DNA from: Chloroflexota bacterium
GTDB taxonomy: Bacteria > Chloroflexota > Anaerolineae > UBA4142
Assembly (NCBI GenBank): GCA_023381515.1
Contig: JAMCQI010000057.1
Span: forward strand, 1-64,000
DNA length: 64,000 bases
Direction: 5' to 3'
Shown piece after piece: positions 26,559-34,626 of the stretch. Position numbers and translations under genes: made by a program. The notes beneath the pieces were generated by a model. The model searched no databases, was not told the DNA's origin, and was given only the letters and a program-made list of their open reading frames with translations. Within the stretch, counting starts at the first letter, position 1; every line of letters starts with the position of its first letter.

Positions 26559-28254
26559 GATCGCCTTTTAACAACTTTTCGAGGTCCACCGACTGGACGG
26601 GTACGCCACCAGATAGCTCCAGCATCTCGCCGTTGTAGAGCACGTGAACGTCGAGCAGGCGGAGGATGGTGCGTTTCTCTGCAAACGTCGCCTCCTGCGC
26701 CGCGACGCGCACAGCCTTGAGCAGGCGGATGGCTTCATCTGCCTGCTCTTTGTTCGGCACATCCGGTCCGTTCCGCTGCTGCATCTCGATCAACTGGGCT
26801 TTGAGCCGCTCGATCTCGTCAGCGATCTGAGCGGCTTTGGTTTCATAGTCCTCGCGCGTAATCAGCTTGCCGACCTTGCCATGGTTGAGGTAAACGTCCA
26901 GCAAGTCCGTTTTCTGGGTCTCGTAGCGTTCGATCTCCTTTTGCAGCCCCGCGATCGCTTGGAGTGACAGGTGCTGTTCCCTTTCGGCCTCCTCGCGTCG
27001 TTTGGCCATCTCCGTCTCGATTTGCTCCGGCTGTTCGGCGAGCTTCATGATGGTATTCCAAACCCAGTCCTCGACGTTCTGCTGGCGAAGGCGATGCACG
27101 TCGCAACGAGTGGACTTGTCCATCCGCAAGTTCGGTCCTCGGTGCGGGCAGACGTAATAGCCGTATTGGCCATTCTTGTGAACGGCCGTGTGCCCGTGCA
27201 TATTGACGTGACTTTTGATGCAGCGGAGGATGCCTGTCAGAAGATAATGATACTTGGGATTGCGTCCGCCGCGAGCATGTTTCGCTAGCACACGCTGCGC
27301 GGTCTCCCAGAAGCCGCGGTCGATAATCGCAGGAACCTTGATCGCGATCTGATGATCCGACGGATGGCGGATGTACTTGTGCCGGATCTTGTCCCCAACC
27401 TCATAGCGCTTGAGCTCGCGTTTGGCGTAATGCCAGACACCGGCATAGGTCTCGTTCTGGATCATTCGCTCGACGGTGCTGGAATACCATTGATTCACCG
27501 TGCGCTTCCGATTGTTAGCGTGTCCTTCCGGGACTGGAATCCTTTCCTTGTGCAGCCTGGCAGCGATTGCATAGGTGGTGAGGTCGTCGTACACGAACCA
27601 ATGGAAGATCTTGCGGATAATTCGCGCTTCGGGCTCGTAGATAACGAGCGTGCGTTCGATCAGACGCCCTTTGTCGTCGCGAGCCATTTTGACGCGGTAG
27701 CCATAGGGCCAGAAACGACCCGTGAAGATGCGACCCTCGCTTGCCCACTCGCGGCGGCCGCGGTTCGTCCGGCGGCGGATGTTGAGGCGCTCGATCCGGC
27801 TCACCAGCGTTTCGGTGGCGTCGAGAGCGGCGCCTTCGTAGGTATCGAGATCGGCGGGCTGAGTGGCGTAGACGATTTCGGCTCCGACCTGGCGAGCGAG
27901 GAATTCGAGAACCGCGATAGCGTCGCCGCGGCCGAGCCGGTCGCGGACGTCGACGATGATGAAATGGATTTCGCCCTTTTCGGCAAGGTTCAAGAGGAGG
28001 TTGAATTCCGAGCGCGAGGTGATAGAGACGCCGGTGATCACTTCCGTGCGCTCGATGACGATGCGAGCGCCGCAGGTGAGGGCGAAGCGGCGATTCACGG
28101 CGATCTGGCTTTCAAGGCTTGAGCCATCGAGACTCTTGACGCCGGAGATGCGGCCGTACAAGCCGACCGGCTGACCGGCGAGCTTGGGACTCATTTTCGC
28201 AATCCAGTCAGGATCGAGTTCGATGGACGAACCGGCGGTTCTGAATTTGGACAT
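26437..28254 (-). CDS. Large serine recombinase (integrase)
   Basis: About 605 residues. The resolvase domain has the catalytic Ser in LYGRIS, the SLDGSSLESQ motif and VDVRDRLGRGD. The recombinase domain covers TNRGRREWASEGRIFTGRFWPYGYR to NETYAGVWHYAKRE. A Cys/His zinc ribbon follows (LLTGILRC, then YYVCPHRG, then TRCD), and a long coiled coil (about residues 430-530). Such enzymes integrate and excise elements between short attB/attP sites. The ATG at 28254 follows GAGGAAGG; an ATG six codons upstream lacks a site. The last 40 or so residues read antisense to DUF1684, so the original stop was probably lost or displaced on integration. Confidence 0.93.
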   Translation of the reverse strand: MSKFRTAGSSIELDPDWIAKMSPKLAGQPVGLYGRISGVKSLDGSSLESQIAVNRRFALTCGARIVIERTEVITGVSITSRSEFNLLLNLAEKGEIHFIIVDVRDRLGRGDAIAVLEFLARQVGAEIVYATQPADLDTYEGAALDATETLVSRIERLNIRRRTNRGRREWASEGRIFTGRFWPYGYRVKMARDDKGRLIERTLVIYEPEARIIRKIFHWFVYDDLTTYAIAARLHKERIPVPEGHANNRKRTVNQWYSSTVERMIQNETYAGVWHYAKRELKRYEVGDKIRHKYIRHPSDHQIAIKVPAIIDRGFWETAQRVLAKHARGGRNPKYHYLLTGILRCIKSHVNMHGHTAVHKNGQYGYYVCPHRGPNLRMDKSTRCDVHRLRQQNVEDWVWNTIMKLAEQPEQIETEMAKRREEAEREQHLSLQAIAGLQKEIERYETQKTDLLDVYLNHGKVGKLITREDYETKAAQIADEIERLKAQLIEMQQRNGPDVPNKEQADEAIRLLKAVRVAAQEATFAEKRTILRLLDVHVLYNGEMLELSGGVPVQSVDLEKLLKGDLTGGNSSLLPQSGPSDGSRVGEEGNSTFEDQKRSMDCMPS

Positions 28255-28311
28255 CGTGACCTTCCTCTGCAATGACAGGCATCGTGTGCTGGGTGTGACT
28301 GCTGGCTTTTT

Positions 28312-28348
28312 GGGAAAAAAACCGCCAACCGCATAACAACGGTTGGCG
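28312..28348 (-). terminator. Terminator upstream of the recombinase gene
   Basis: CGCCAACCG (28323-28331) and CGGTTGGCG (28340-28348) form a perfect 9-bp stem. On the minus strand it is followed by GTTTTTTTCCC, a strong T-run, so leftward transcription from the small genes beyond 28.6 kb would end here, insulating the recombinase. Confidence 0.75.
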
Positions 28349-28361
28349 TTAAAAGGCTCTT

Positions 28362-28390
28362 TTGCGCGCCATCAGGGAGGCGCGTATAAT
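28362..28390 (+). promoter_or_regulatory. Promoter of candidate small RNA
   Basis: TTGCGC (28362-28367) and a perfect TATAAT (28385-28390) at exactly 17-base spacing, followed by a short hairpin RNA and terminator and by no translatable frame. Confidence 0.7.
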
Positions 28391-28396
28391 GAAACA

Positions 28397-28480
28397 CAGC
28401 CTGCGCCGTTGGTTAGTTCAACGGTTCGGGTAAGGGTTAGGAGAAGGTTGCCGCCTTCTTCTAACCCGTCTTGTTTCTAT
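28397..28480 (+). ncRNA. Candidate small RNA next to the recombinase
   Basis: About 84 nt from the predicted start to the terminator. Hairpin one: CCGTTG (28406-28411), loop GTTAGTT, CAACGG (28419-28424). Hairpin two: a 14-bp stem GGGTTAGGAGAAGG / CCTTCTTCTAACCC (28434-28447 with 28454-28467, one G-U) followed by GTCTTGTTTC. No open reading frame fits. The first hairpin's loop could pair with another RNA. It is divergent from the recombinase and could control it or element copy number; function is inference. Confidence 0.6.
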
Positions 28481-28688
28481 TCAGGATGGCGTTCTTCGTA
28501 CAATTAGGGTTGAGTCCCTGCGTCTCTCCTCAATCAGTTACGGTCGCTCGTGCAAGCACATCTTTGCGCCAGCAGAGCGTTCCGCTCACCCATTTTCTGC
28601 GCCCTATTGTACTCTGGATTCGCGCGGCTGTCAAGAACGCATGTTCGGCGCGCGTTGTCGCGCGATTTGCGGCTGATGTCGGCAACCA

Positions 28689-28958
28689 TCAGCTGTGTGC
28701 AGTATCGTCGGCGGACGCGGTCTCCTGTTGCGGTTGGGACGCTTTCGCGGCCGCGCGTGCAGCGATGCGTTCGATGATCATGTAGACCGCATGCCAGCGC
28801 GAGGGCAGGTCCGGGAACCAGACTCGTTCGAGAGATGCAAGATCGATTTCCGCAGCGGGAGCTGATGGCAGTTGGCTGGCGTTCGGATCGCCGGCTGGAG
28901 TGCCAGGAACCAAAGTCGTTGCTGATGCCTGTGATTGTGCATTGTCGATTTGCGTCAT
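28689..28958 (-). CDS. Small hypothetical protein (89 aa)
   Basis: I do not recognise this protein. It is Ala/Pro/Ser-rich with one ordered-looking segment (DLASLERVWFPDLPSRWHAVYMIIERIAARAAAK) and a polar tail. No membrane segment. It lies between the small RNA and the Cas2-like gene in the accessory zone; existence as a real gene is uncertain. Confidence 0.4.
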   Translation of the reverse strand: MTQIDNAQSQASATTLVPGTPAGDPNASQLPSAPAAEIDLASLERVWFPDLPSRWHAVYMIIERIAARAAAKASQPQQETASADDTAHS

Positions 28959-29136
28959 TTGCCTCTTTGGAGAATGAATGTTTTAGCTTTCGGGTCGCTG
29001 TCCGATCTTTCAGGTGATGGGTAAGCTGATCAGCATGGGTTGAGCGACGGGCATTCGCTCTTCCCTCAGCGGTCTCTCCCACTTTTGCGCTGACCCGAGA
29101 CCCGAAAGCATTCTCCGAGAAGCTCCAGTCTATGGT

Positions 29137-29466
29137 CTAGCGCGGAGAGGCCTTTTTTCGTCCCCGGTGATGCAGGCGCTGCTGCAAGATACGGCTCACG
29201 AACGCACTGGCTTCGCGGCGGGCTTCGGCCGGCAAACCGATGTTCGCGACGCTGAAGCAGTCGACGCGAGCGCCAAAGTGGTCGGCAAGCGCTGCGAGAC
29301 GGCTCGCGACGAAACCATCACGGCAAACAGCGACGCTCCGCTGAATCAGCTCGTAATCCCCGCCCGCGTGGGATGTCCCAAACTCGTCGACCAGCACTCG
29401 GTAAAAGGTCCCACTCGGCTTGCGCGGAAAGTCCCACGCCACGATGAACTTTTGTCTCTCCTGCAT
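29137..29466 (-). CDS. Small Cas2/VapD-like protein (109 aa)
   Basis: The N-terminal strand and helix KFIVAWDFPRKPSGTFYRVLVDEFG resemble the beta-strand, 'D-PRK' turn and first helix of Cas2/VapD ferredoxin-like folds. IQRSVAVCRDGFVASRLAALADHFGARVDCFSVA would be the matching second half. Length is right for the fold. There are no other CRISPR genes or repeats in the window, so a stand-alone VapD-type nuclease or toxin is more likely than adaptation. The gene starts 40 bases after copy A of the repeated RNA element. Fold assignment is by eye only. Confidence 0.5.
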   Translation of the reverse strand: MQERQKFIVAWDFPRKPSGTFYRVLVDEFGTSHAGGDYELIQRSVAVCRDGFVASRLAALADHFGARVDCFSVANIGLPAEARREASAFVSRILQQRLHHRGRKKASPR

Positions 29467-29505
29467 GCGTCCTCCCCTATTCCGGCCACGTCGCCGTTCT
29501 CAAAT

Positions 29506-29698
29506 GAAAAAGACACAAGCCGATCGCGCGTTCATGCGAACACGCGAATTCTTGCCTGTGTCTCTCGTGTGCGCACACCATTTCTGTGCGCACTCGGCAC
29601 CTGCTTCGCCGCTCACCTCGCTCCTAGCTACATCTCTGCCGTGCGAGGCAGTCCTCTGGGCGAGCAGGTGCCGTCCACTCTCGCGTCTATTCTCTTGG
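29506..29698 (-). ncRNA. Structured RNA element, copy A
   Basis: Read on the minus strand: conserved block CCAAGAGAATAGA (29686-29698), a long helix CGGCACCTGCT / AGCAGGTGCCG (11 bp; 29663-29673 with 29595-29605), hairpin P1 with GTGCGCAC on both sides (29586-29593 and 29569-29576), then the shared linker CGAG and GAGACACAGGCAAG. An inner hairpin CGCGTGTTC / GAACGCGCG (29538-29546 with 29525-29533) is enclosed by the outer stem AGACACAGGC / GCTTGTGTCT (29554-29563 with 29511-29520), ending in TTTTT. The gene-poor 29467-29795 interval holds nothing else. Confidence 0.65.
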
Positions 29699-29795
29699 TA
29701 AGTACAACTTGCCTGACTGCGTACCCGCTTGCGTCAGCGCACTAATGCATAGTGAACTGCTGCAAAGTGCAATATTGCGCATGGCTCCGCAATCT

Positions 29796-31184
29796 TCAAT
29801 CGTCAGGAACGGGCTCGGGCTGGACCTGCAAATGAGCGGCTGGCGCCTGAATCGCTCGCGCCATGAGGGTCGCCATCAAGCCGAGAATGGCAGCGAAGAT
29901 GAACCCGGCCTGATAACCCCCGAGCATGCCCACGCCAAAGTTCCCTACCAGCGGACCGATGACTCCGCCCACGCCCCAACCGAGAAAGATGATGCCATAG
30001 TTCACGCCCACATGCGTCGTGCCGAACCAGTCGGCATTCGTCGCCGGAAAGAGCGTGAGCGTTCCGCCAAAGGTCACGCCAATCAGAAGATACAAAAGAA
30101 GCGTGAGCCAGGCGCTCGCGGCGAACAGGGGCATCAGGGAGACACTCATGGCGGTGAGAACAAAATTCAGCGCCATGGTTTTGTGGCGTCCGATCGCATC
30201 CGAGAGCCAGCCGATGATCATGCGCCCCAAAGCATTCCAAACGGCAAGCCAACCTACCAGCACCGCCGAGAGTTCGGCCGGCTTGCCGGTGAACAAGTTG
30301 AATCCAATGATGGGAAGCGCATTCAACCAATTCAGTCCTTGCACCGCCGCCAGGTCGTCGAACTGGAAAGAATCGAGAAAGCTCTTGGCAAAGCTGATGA
30401 CCATCAGCCCGGCGGCTGTCGAAAAGGCGTACATGAGAATGAGCAGGTATGTCTGCTTCATGCGCAGCAGCTGACCGGGGGAATAGTGGTGTCTGGCGTG
30501 GATAGGTGTGGATGAATCCGCGGCTGCTTTCCAGCCAGCCGGATGCCAACCTACGGGCGGATTCGTGAGGAGGAGTGAACCGACGACGATCATGATCAGA
30601 AAGGCGATGCCTAATTGGTAGAACGTCGTCCAGACGCCGCTCTCCATGATCATCGTATTCGCCAACGGACCAAACAAAGCCGCTGACAATCCGAAGCCGA
30701 GAACGGCAAGCCCTGTCACCAGACCCCGCTGATCGGGGAACCAGCGCAGCGCCGTCGCGACCGGGACGGCGTATCCGAGGCCTGAACCAACGCCGGTGAG
30801 CACGCCGTAGGCAAGCATGATCCAGACCCAGGCGACGCCCGCCTCGCTCGGATCGTGAGGGGCTAAGCTGCTCAGCACAAAGCCGGCGCTTACGAGAACG
30901 CCGCCCACAAGGCCCACCGGACGAGGGCCCCAGCGATCGTTCCAGCGCCCAGCCGGAATCATGAGAACGGCGAATACGATGGTGCTCAAGATGAGCGGCC
31001 ATGTGACGGTCAAGGAATCCCACTTGTAGGCAGCGGCAAGAGGCGAACCGAAGACACTCCAGGCGTGCCGCACGCCAAGTGCCAGATTGATCAAGACGCC
31101 GGCGACGACAATGAGCCAACGGCCGTAGTGATTGCTTGCTAACCAGCGCTGATACGAAAAACGAATACTGACGTGCGGAATCAT
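29796..31184 (-). CDS. MFS transporter, oxalate/formate-antiporter (OFA) type
   Basis: Twelve-span major facilitator of about 462 residues. The first span (RWLIVVAGVLINLALGVRHAWSVFG) is characteristic of the OFA family, and the loop 2-3 motif GRWNDRWGPRP matches the family signature. OFA members exchange small organic anions such as oxalate, formate, lactate or pyruvate; no substrate can be assigned. The chosen ATG (31184) has GAGGAGG about 14 bases upstream; the frame is open another 33 codons (to 31283), but that extension lacks a ribosome site and looks unlike a transporter. It is likely cargo of the element. Confidence 0.85.
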   Translation of the reverse strand: MIPHVSIRFSYQRWLASNHYGRWLIVVAGVLINLALGVRHAWSVFGSPLAAAYKWDSLTVTWPLILSTIVFAVLMIPAGRWNDRWGPRPVGLVGGVLVSAGFVLSSLAPHDPSEAGVAWVWIMLAYGVLTGVGSGLGYAVPVATALRWFPDQRGLVTGLAVLGFGLSAALFGPLANTMIMESGVWTTFYQLGIAFLIMIVVGSLLLTNPPVGWHPAGWKAAADSSTPIHARHHYSPGQLLRMKQTYLLILMYAFSTAAGLMVISFAKSFLDSFQFDDLAAVQGLNWLNALPIIGFNLFTGKPAELSAVLVGWLAVWNALGRMIIGWLSDAIGRHKTMALNFVLTAMSVSLMPLFAASAWLTLLLYLLIGVTFGGTLTLFPATNADWFGTTHVGVNYGIIFLGWGVGGVIGPLVGNFGVGMLGGYQAGFIFAAILGLMATLMARAIQAPAAHLQVQPEPVPDD

Positions 31185-31379
31185 TTTGCTGATTGCATCC
31201 TCCTCAGTTTTGTTTGCGTCGTATGGATTTAGTGCAGCGAAAGCATCGATCTCGCGTTCTCCCATGTCAAGCGGTGGACACATTGGTCAGTCCGTAGAGG
31301 TGCTTGTCCTTCTGCGGAGGAATTGGTTCAGTCCACGCGCCGGCGAATGCCGCAGATTAGGCGCGTACGACCACAGAAG

Positions 31380-31545
31380 CAAAAAGACACAAGCCGGCTG
31401 CGTGCTTAATTGAGCACGTCAACCTTGCCTGTGTCTCTCGGCTGCGCCGGCAATCACTTTATGCGCAGTATGTGCTCCTCTCCCAGGATGCCTATCGCGG
31501 CCAGTTGGAGAGGGTACTAGTCATTCTCGTTATCTATTGTCTTGG
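31380..31545 (-). ncRNA. Structured RNA element, copy B
   Basis: Minus strand: block CCAAGACAATAGA (31533-31545), long helix CCTCTCC / GGAGAGG (31507-31513 with 31477-31483) extended by AGTA/TACT, P1 hairpin CTGCGC / GCGCAG (31463-31468 with 31442-31447), linker CCGAGAGACACAGGCAAG, inner hairpin CGTGCT / AGCACG (31413-31418 with 31401-31406), outer stem AGACACAGGC / GCTTGTGTCT (31427-31436 with 31385-31394) and TTTTT. A good promoter lies about 100 bases upstream (31653-31681), so this copy could be an independent RNA or the leader of the MFS gene. Confidence 0.68.
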
Positions 31546-31652
31546 CAAAGATCGTTCTCGCGGCAGAGGCATTCATGCACTGCTACACGTGGCCCCAGGC
31601 AGATGATGCTACGAAGCCTCACCGTGGTTTCTTACCCGCGAATGCAGTTGCG

Positions 31653-31681
31653 AGTATACCACAGATTATGAGTTTTGTCCA
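31653..31681 (-). promoter_or_regulatory. Promoter upstream of RNA copy B, sharing an operator with the XRE promoter
   Basis: Minus strand TGGACA (31676-31681) and TATACT (31653-31658), spacer 17. Seventeen bases from 31668 (ATGAGTTTTGTCCATAG on the plus strand) are identical to 37718-37734, which overlaps the XRE promoter in the same register. The rest of 31546-31802 shows no gene. Confidence 0.72.
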
Positions 31682-31802
31682 TAGTCCATTATTCTGGCAA
31701 TGAGATTGTTCATCGCGCTCGCGGGCGCCGACGCATGTCTTGCCAGATCATCCGACGGGTCCTCCCGTGCTTTTTGACCTATCTGAACCTATACACATGA
31801 TA

Positions 31803-33089
31803 CTAGGTGCGCAAGTCCAGCGAATTACCCGCCATTGGCGGTGTCGGATTGAGCGCCCTCGCTTGAGAAAGGAGATCATCGAATGTCAGCGGTTTGTCGT
31901 GCGAATACGCTTCACGCAGTGCACCCGCCAGCAGCCTTTCAGTAAGATCCGACGCGGTGAAGGCAATCCCTTTATTCTTCGGCTCTTTTTCACCAGTCAA
32001 GGCGACCAGCATCTCTAGTTCATCCGCCCGAAGATTCAATTCTGGAACCAAACCAGACAGGATTTGTGAGCGAACACTATCATCGGGCCGGTCGAACGAG
32101 AGATCCAATGCTGCCCTGCGACGAATCGCGGGATCCAAAGCATCGGGACGATTGGTGATGAAGATCACGGCCATAGGAATGTGACTGATGCGCAGGTTGT
32201 CAAGGCGCTGCAGCAGCGTGTCTAGGCCTGCCCTATCCTCGTGGTGCATCTGTTGAGTATCCCGGCTCGCAGCAAGTGCATCGGCCTCGTCAATCAGAAG
32301 AAGCACAGGCTCACCGAGAGTCGTCGTCCGTCGTTCCGCATGTGCGAAAGCTTGAACGATCAAATCACTCATTTCGCCCACTTGGCCGGTGCCGCGCACT
32401 TGCGTGTTCACCTTGAGCAAGTGTACCTTATGCGTCCCCTGCATCCGTCTTGCCAAGGCATCGCCAATTGTCTCGGCAAGGGCAGTCTTGCCGGTACCCA
32501 CATCGCCTTCCAAGATGATGAGGGGGGCCCGCGCTTGCTGCAATTCGCAGAGCCGGATCACCCGGCTGTGATGTTTGCGACTCCATGCCTCGACCTGCGC
32601 CGGGTACAGCAGCATCTCCAATTCGATGAGCAGCCTGCGTTTGTGCTCGTCCAGCCCATAGAGCCGGTCGTAAAGTCGTTTCGCATCATCATCGGGAAAA
32701 TCCCGCTCAAGTTCAAAGAATCTCTGGAGTTGACCACCATCGCCTGTATTATCCAAAAGCTCCTTCCCTTTTACCACGCCGCGCTTGCCGCCCATTTGAC
32801 CCTCATTCTTGGGTGTCGGCCTTGGCACTCGAACCTGAATCTGCCTAGGCTGTTTACCTGCTCGCACTTCTGAGAGTGCGCAAACTAGCTGATCGGTTTC
32901 AGCCTGGCCGACACGAAATCCAGCCTCGGCTATTGTTTCACGCGCAATCGCGATTAAGGCATTGTGCTTCGTCAATGATTGGGCGCGCGCTAATGTTTCG
33001 GCGCGCTGGATCAGATCCATTGCTCCGGATCTCAGGCTGCCGATGTACTCTCCCGATTCATCGATGAACTGTATCGAGATGTCGCTCAT
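31803..33089 (-). CDS. TRIP13-like AAA+ ATPase of CBASS (Cap6-type)
   Basis: 428-residue AAA+ protein. An N-terminal helical part precedes the ATPase core: Walker A LEGDVGTGKTALAE, Walker B PVLLLIDEADALA, sensor/arginine-finger region FITNRPDALDPAIRRRAALDLSFDRP, and a C-terminal lid helix bundle. In type III CBASS this remodeller (related to eukaryotic TRIP13/Pch2) disassembles the active HORMA-CD-NTase complex and so switches signalling off. The start overlaps the HORMA stop by four bases (ATGA), and the HORMA and CD-NTase genes precede it in one operon. Confidence 0.92.
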   Translation of the reverse strand: MSDISIQFIDESGEYIGSLRSGAMDLIQRAETLARAQSLTKHNALIAIARETIAEAGFRVGQAETDQLVCALSEVRAGKQPRQIQVRVPRPTPKNEGQMGGKRGVVKGKELLDNTGDGGQLQRFFELERDFPDDDAKRLYDRLYGLDEHKRRLLIELEMLLYPAQVEAWSRKHHSRVIRLCELQQARAPLIILEGDVGTGKTALAETIGDALARRMQGTHKVHLLKVNTQVRGTGQVGEMSDLIVQAFAHAERRTTTLGEPVLLLIDEADALAASRDTQQMHHEDRAGLDTLLQRLDNLRISHIPMAVIFITNRPDALDPAIRRRAALDLSFDRPDDSVRSQILSGLVPELNLRADELEMLVALTGEKEPKNKGIAFTASDLTERLLAGALREAYSHDKPLTFDDLLSQARALNPTPPMAGNSLDLRT

Positions 33090-33604
33090 GGTCGTGCAAA
33101 CCGATTGCGAGCAAGACCGTAACCATCCTTTGAATACGTTCGGTCAACGATCCAGGTGCCGCCACTATAATCCAGCTGACCTGCCGGTCCCCACGTGAGC
33201 AGGAGTCTACTCCGAAGATCAGCTTGCTGTTGCGGGCCCATGGCATTCCAGCGCTGATTGTAAAAGACGCGTACGCTGAACGCCGCGTTCGCCAGGAGCG
33301 GATTGTATCGGATTCCACCAGAATGGTCATCAGCGAGGCCAATACCGCCTGTAATCACGCGATAGTCGAATTCCGCAAGAACGTAGTTGGTGCCTTGTCT
33401 GGTCCACACGAACTTGACACGGTCGATCACCTCGTCGTCCAAGAACATCCGGACATCATTGCTGAGCTTCGCCGCATATGCCACGTCAAAATACCCATAG
33501 GTATCGAGAATAGCAAGGAAGTCAGCCTGTACCTTTCGCGTCACGTAAACAATCTTCGTTAACGTGGACGTGTGGGTAGTCGTGAGGGTCGAGGTCGATG
33601 ACAT
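33086..33604 (-). CDS. HORMA-domain protein of CBASS (Cap7-type)
   Basis: 172 residues with the N-terminal Ser/Thr-rich run (SSTSTLTTTHTSTLT) and VYVTRKVQADFLAILDTYG typical of bacterial HORMA proteins. Its C-terminal part (about 120-172, including LLLTWGPAGQLDYSGGTWIVDRTY cut into strands) would be the safety-belt that closes around a peptide. In type III CBASS the HORMA protein senses infection and, when closed, binds and activates the CD-NTase. It lies two bases after the CD-NTase gene and overlaps the TRIP13 gene. Confidence 0.85.
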   Translation of the reverse strand: MSSTSTLTTTHTSTLTKIVYVTRKVQADFLAILDTYGYFDVAYAAKLSNDVRMFLDDEVIDRVKFVWTRQGTNYVLAEFDYRVITGGIGLADDHSGGIRYNPLLANAAFSVRVFYNQRWNAMGPQQQADLRSRLLLTWGPAGQLDYSGGTWIVDRTYSKDGYGLARNRFARP

Positions 33605-33606
33605 CC

Positions 33607-34614
33607 CTAGTCCTCCTCATCCGGCTCCGAGAGGATCTCGAAATCTGGACCAAAGACTCGGCACCATTCCCCGATTTCCGCTTCCTCATCCCCATCCTGC
33701 GCACAGCTTGACGCCATCATGATGGCATCGTATGCATCCTCCACTCGTTCGAGAAAGCGGGTGCGGGTATCCTCCGTCCAGGAGTGAGTAACGTTGTTCT
33801 CTGCATTGACGGGGTCCAAGACGATAACCGCCGCGGTGGGCAGCTTCACCTGTTGCCTACGGTAGTAATCGTCGAAAATGATGGGATCGCGGAACTGGTG
33901 CTTCCGCAGGAACGAGAACACCTGGCGCAGGCTGCTGGACCATTCGCCGGTTACCGGCGTATTCTCGAATGCCGCCGCAACAATCAGGTCACATAGGAAA
34001 GATGGTTGCTGGAGATCCCCCTGCAGGTTGTTCCACCACTTGAACATTCGTATGAGGAGGTTAAATTTGACCGGACCGGGGATCTTGTTGCTCTTGTCCG
34101 TGCGTCTCTGGATGAATTCGATATGGCACGTGACAGATGTGAGCCGCCACTCATCTGAGCGTGGTATCCAGCCCCCATTTTCGATACGCAGGGAATCGTC
34201 GCGGATAATCGGGGTAACATCCACCTCAAGCTCAATCCCACTGCGGAAATGGACGCGGACAGCACTCTTGAGAATCTCAAAATCCTCGCGCGTTTTTGTC
34301 ACCTTGTATATATCGTAGAGCTGATCCTGCGTGAACGACAGCAAGGCGTCCAACCGGTCCTTGCTGATTCCCTTGCCCGAGTAGTATGCCCCTAGATCAA
34401 CATCGTAGGCATGTTCCTCAGTCGGGCGTAGTGATGTACCCTTGGCGTTTGATCCCGCTTTCAGGATTTTTTCGAGGGTGAATGTGCAATCAGCGGATGC
34501 GCGGTTCTGCAGCTGCTCAATCATGTAGTCGGTCTGCCGCTGTGCTTCATCCAAATAACCCTGATCTGGTCGAAGATTGCGCGCGAACTGGTCTAGCCTT
34601 GCCTGTGTGGACAT
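33607..34614 (-). CDS. CBASS CD-NTase (cyclic oligonucleotide synthase)
   Basis: 335-residue nucleotidyltransferase. The active site is seen as GSNAKGTSLRP (GS motif) followed by YDVDLGAYY (two metal-binding Asp) and the third Asp in IELEVDVTPII. The C-terminal helical part contains LLIRMFKWWNN and a Pro-rich segment. Such enzymes make cyclic di- or trinucleotide alarms on phage infection. The clade and product cannot be decided by eye; the HORMA/TRIP13 partners and a SAVED effector are most often paired with cyclic trinucleotides. Twelve bases separate it from the effector gene. Confidence 0.92.
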   Translation of the reverse strand: MSTQARLDQFARNLRPDQGYLDEAQRQTDYMIEQLQNRASADCTFTLEKILKAGSNAKGTSLRPTEEHAYDVDLGAYYSGKGISKDRLDALLSFTQDQLYDIYKVTKTREDFEILKSAVRVHFRSGIELEVDVTPIIRDDSLRIENGGWIPRSDEWRLTSVTCHIEFIQRRTDKSNKIPGPVKFNLLIRMFKWWNNLQGDLQQPSFLCDLIVAAAFENTPVTGEWSSSLRQVFSFLRKHQFRDPIIFDDYYRRQQVKLPTAAVIVLDPVNAENNVTHSWTEDTRTRFLERVEDAYDAIMMASSCAQDGDEEAEIGEWCRVFGPDFEILSEPDEED

Positions 34615-34626
34615 GCGCCCTCCTCC

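Noticed and set aside
28397..28480. tRNA-like sequence (GGTTAGTTCAACGG and GGTTCGGG)
   Set aside because: No acceptor stem or anticodon arm can be drawn; hairpin plus terminator fits a small RNA better.
28534..29082. 182-codon frame on the minus strand across the small hypothetical gene
   Set aside because: Composition (Arg, Ser and Thr-rich, no hydrophobic core) and overlap with a more plausible frame suggest a shadow.
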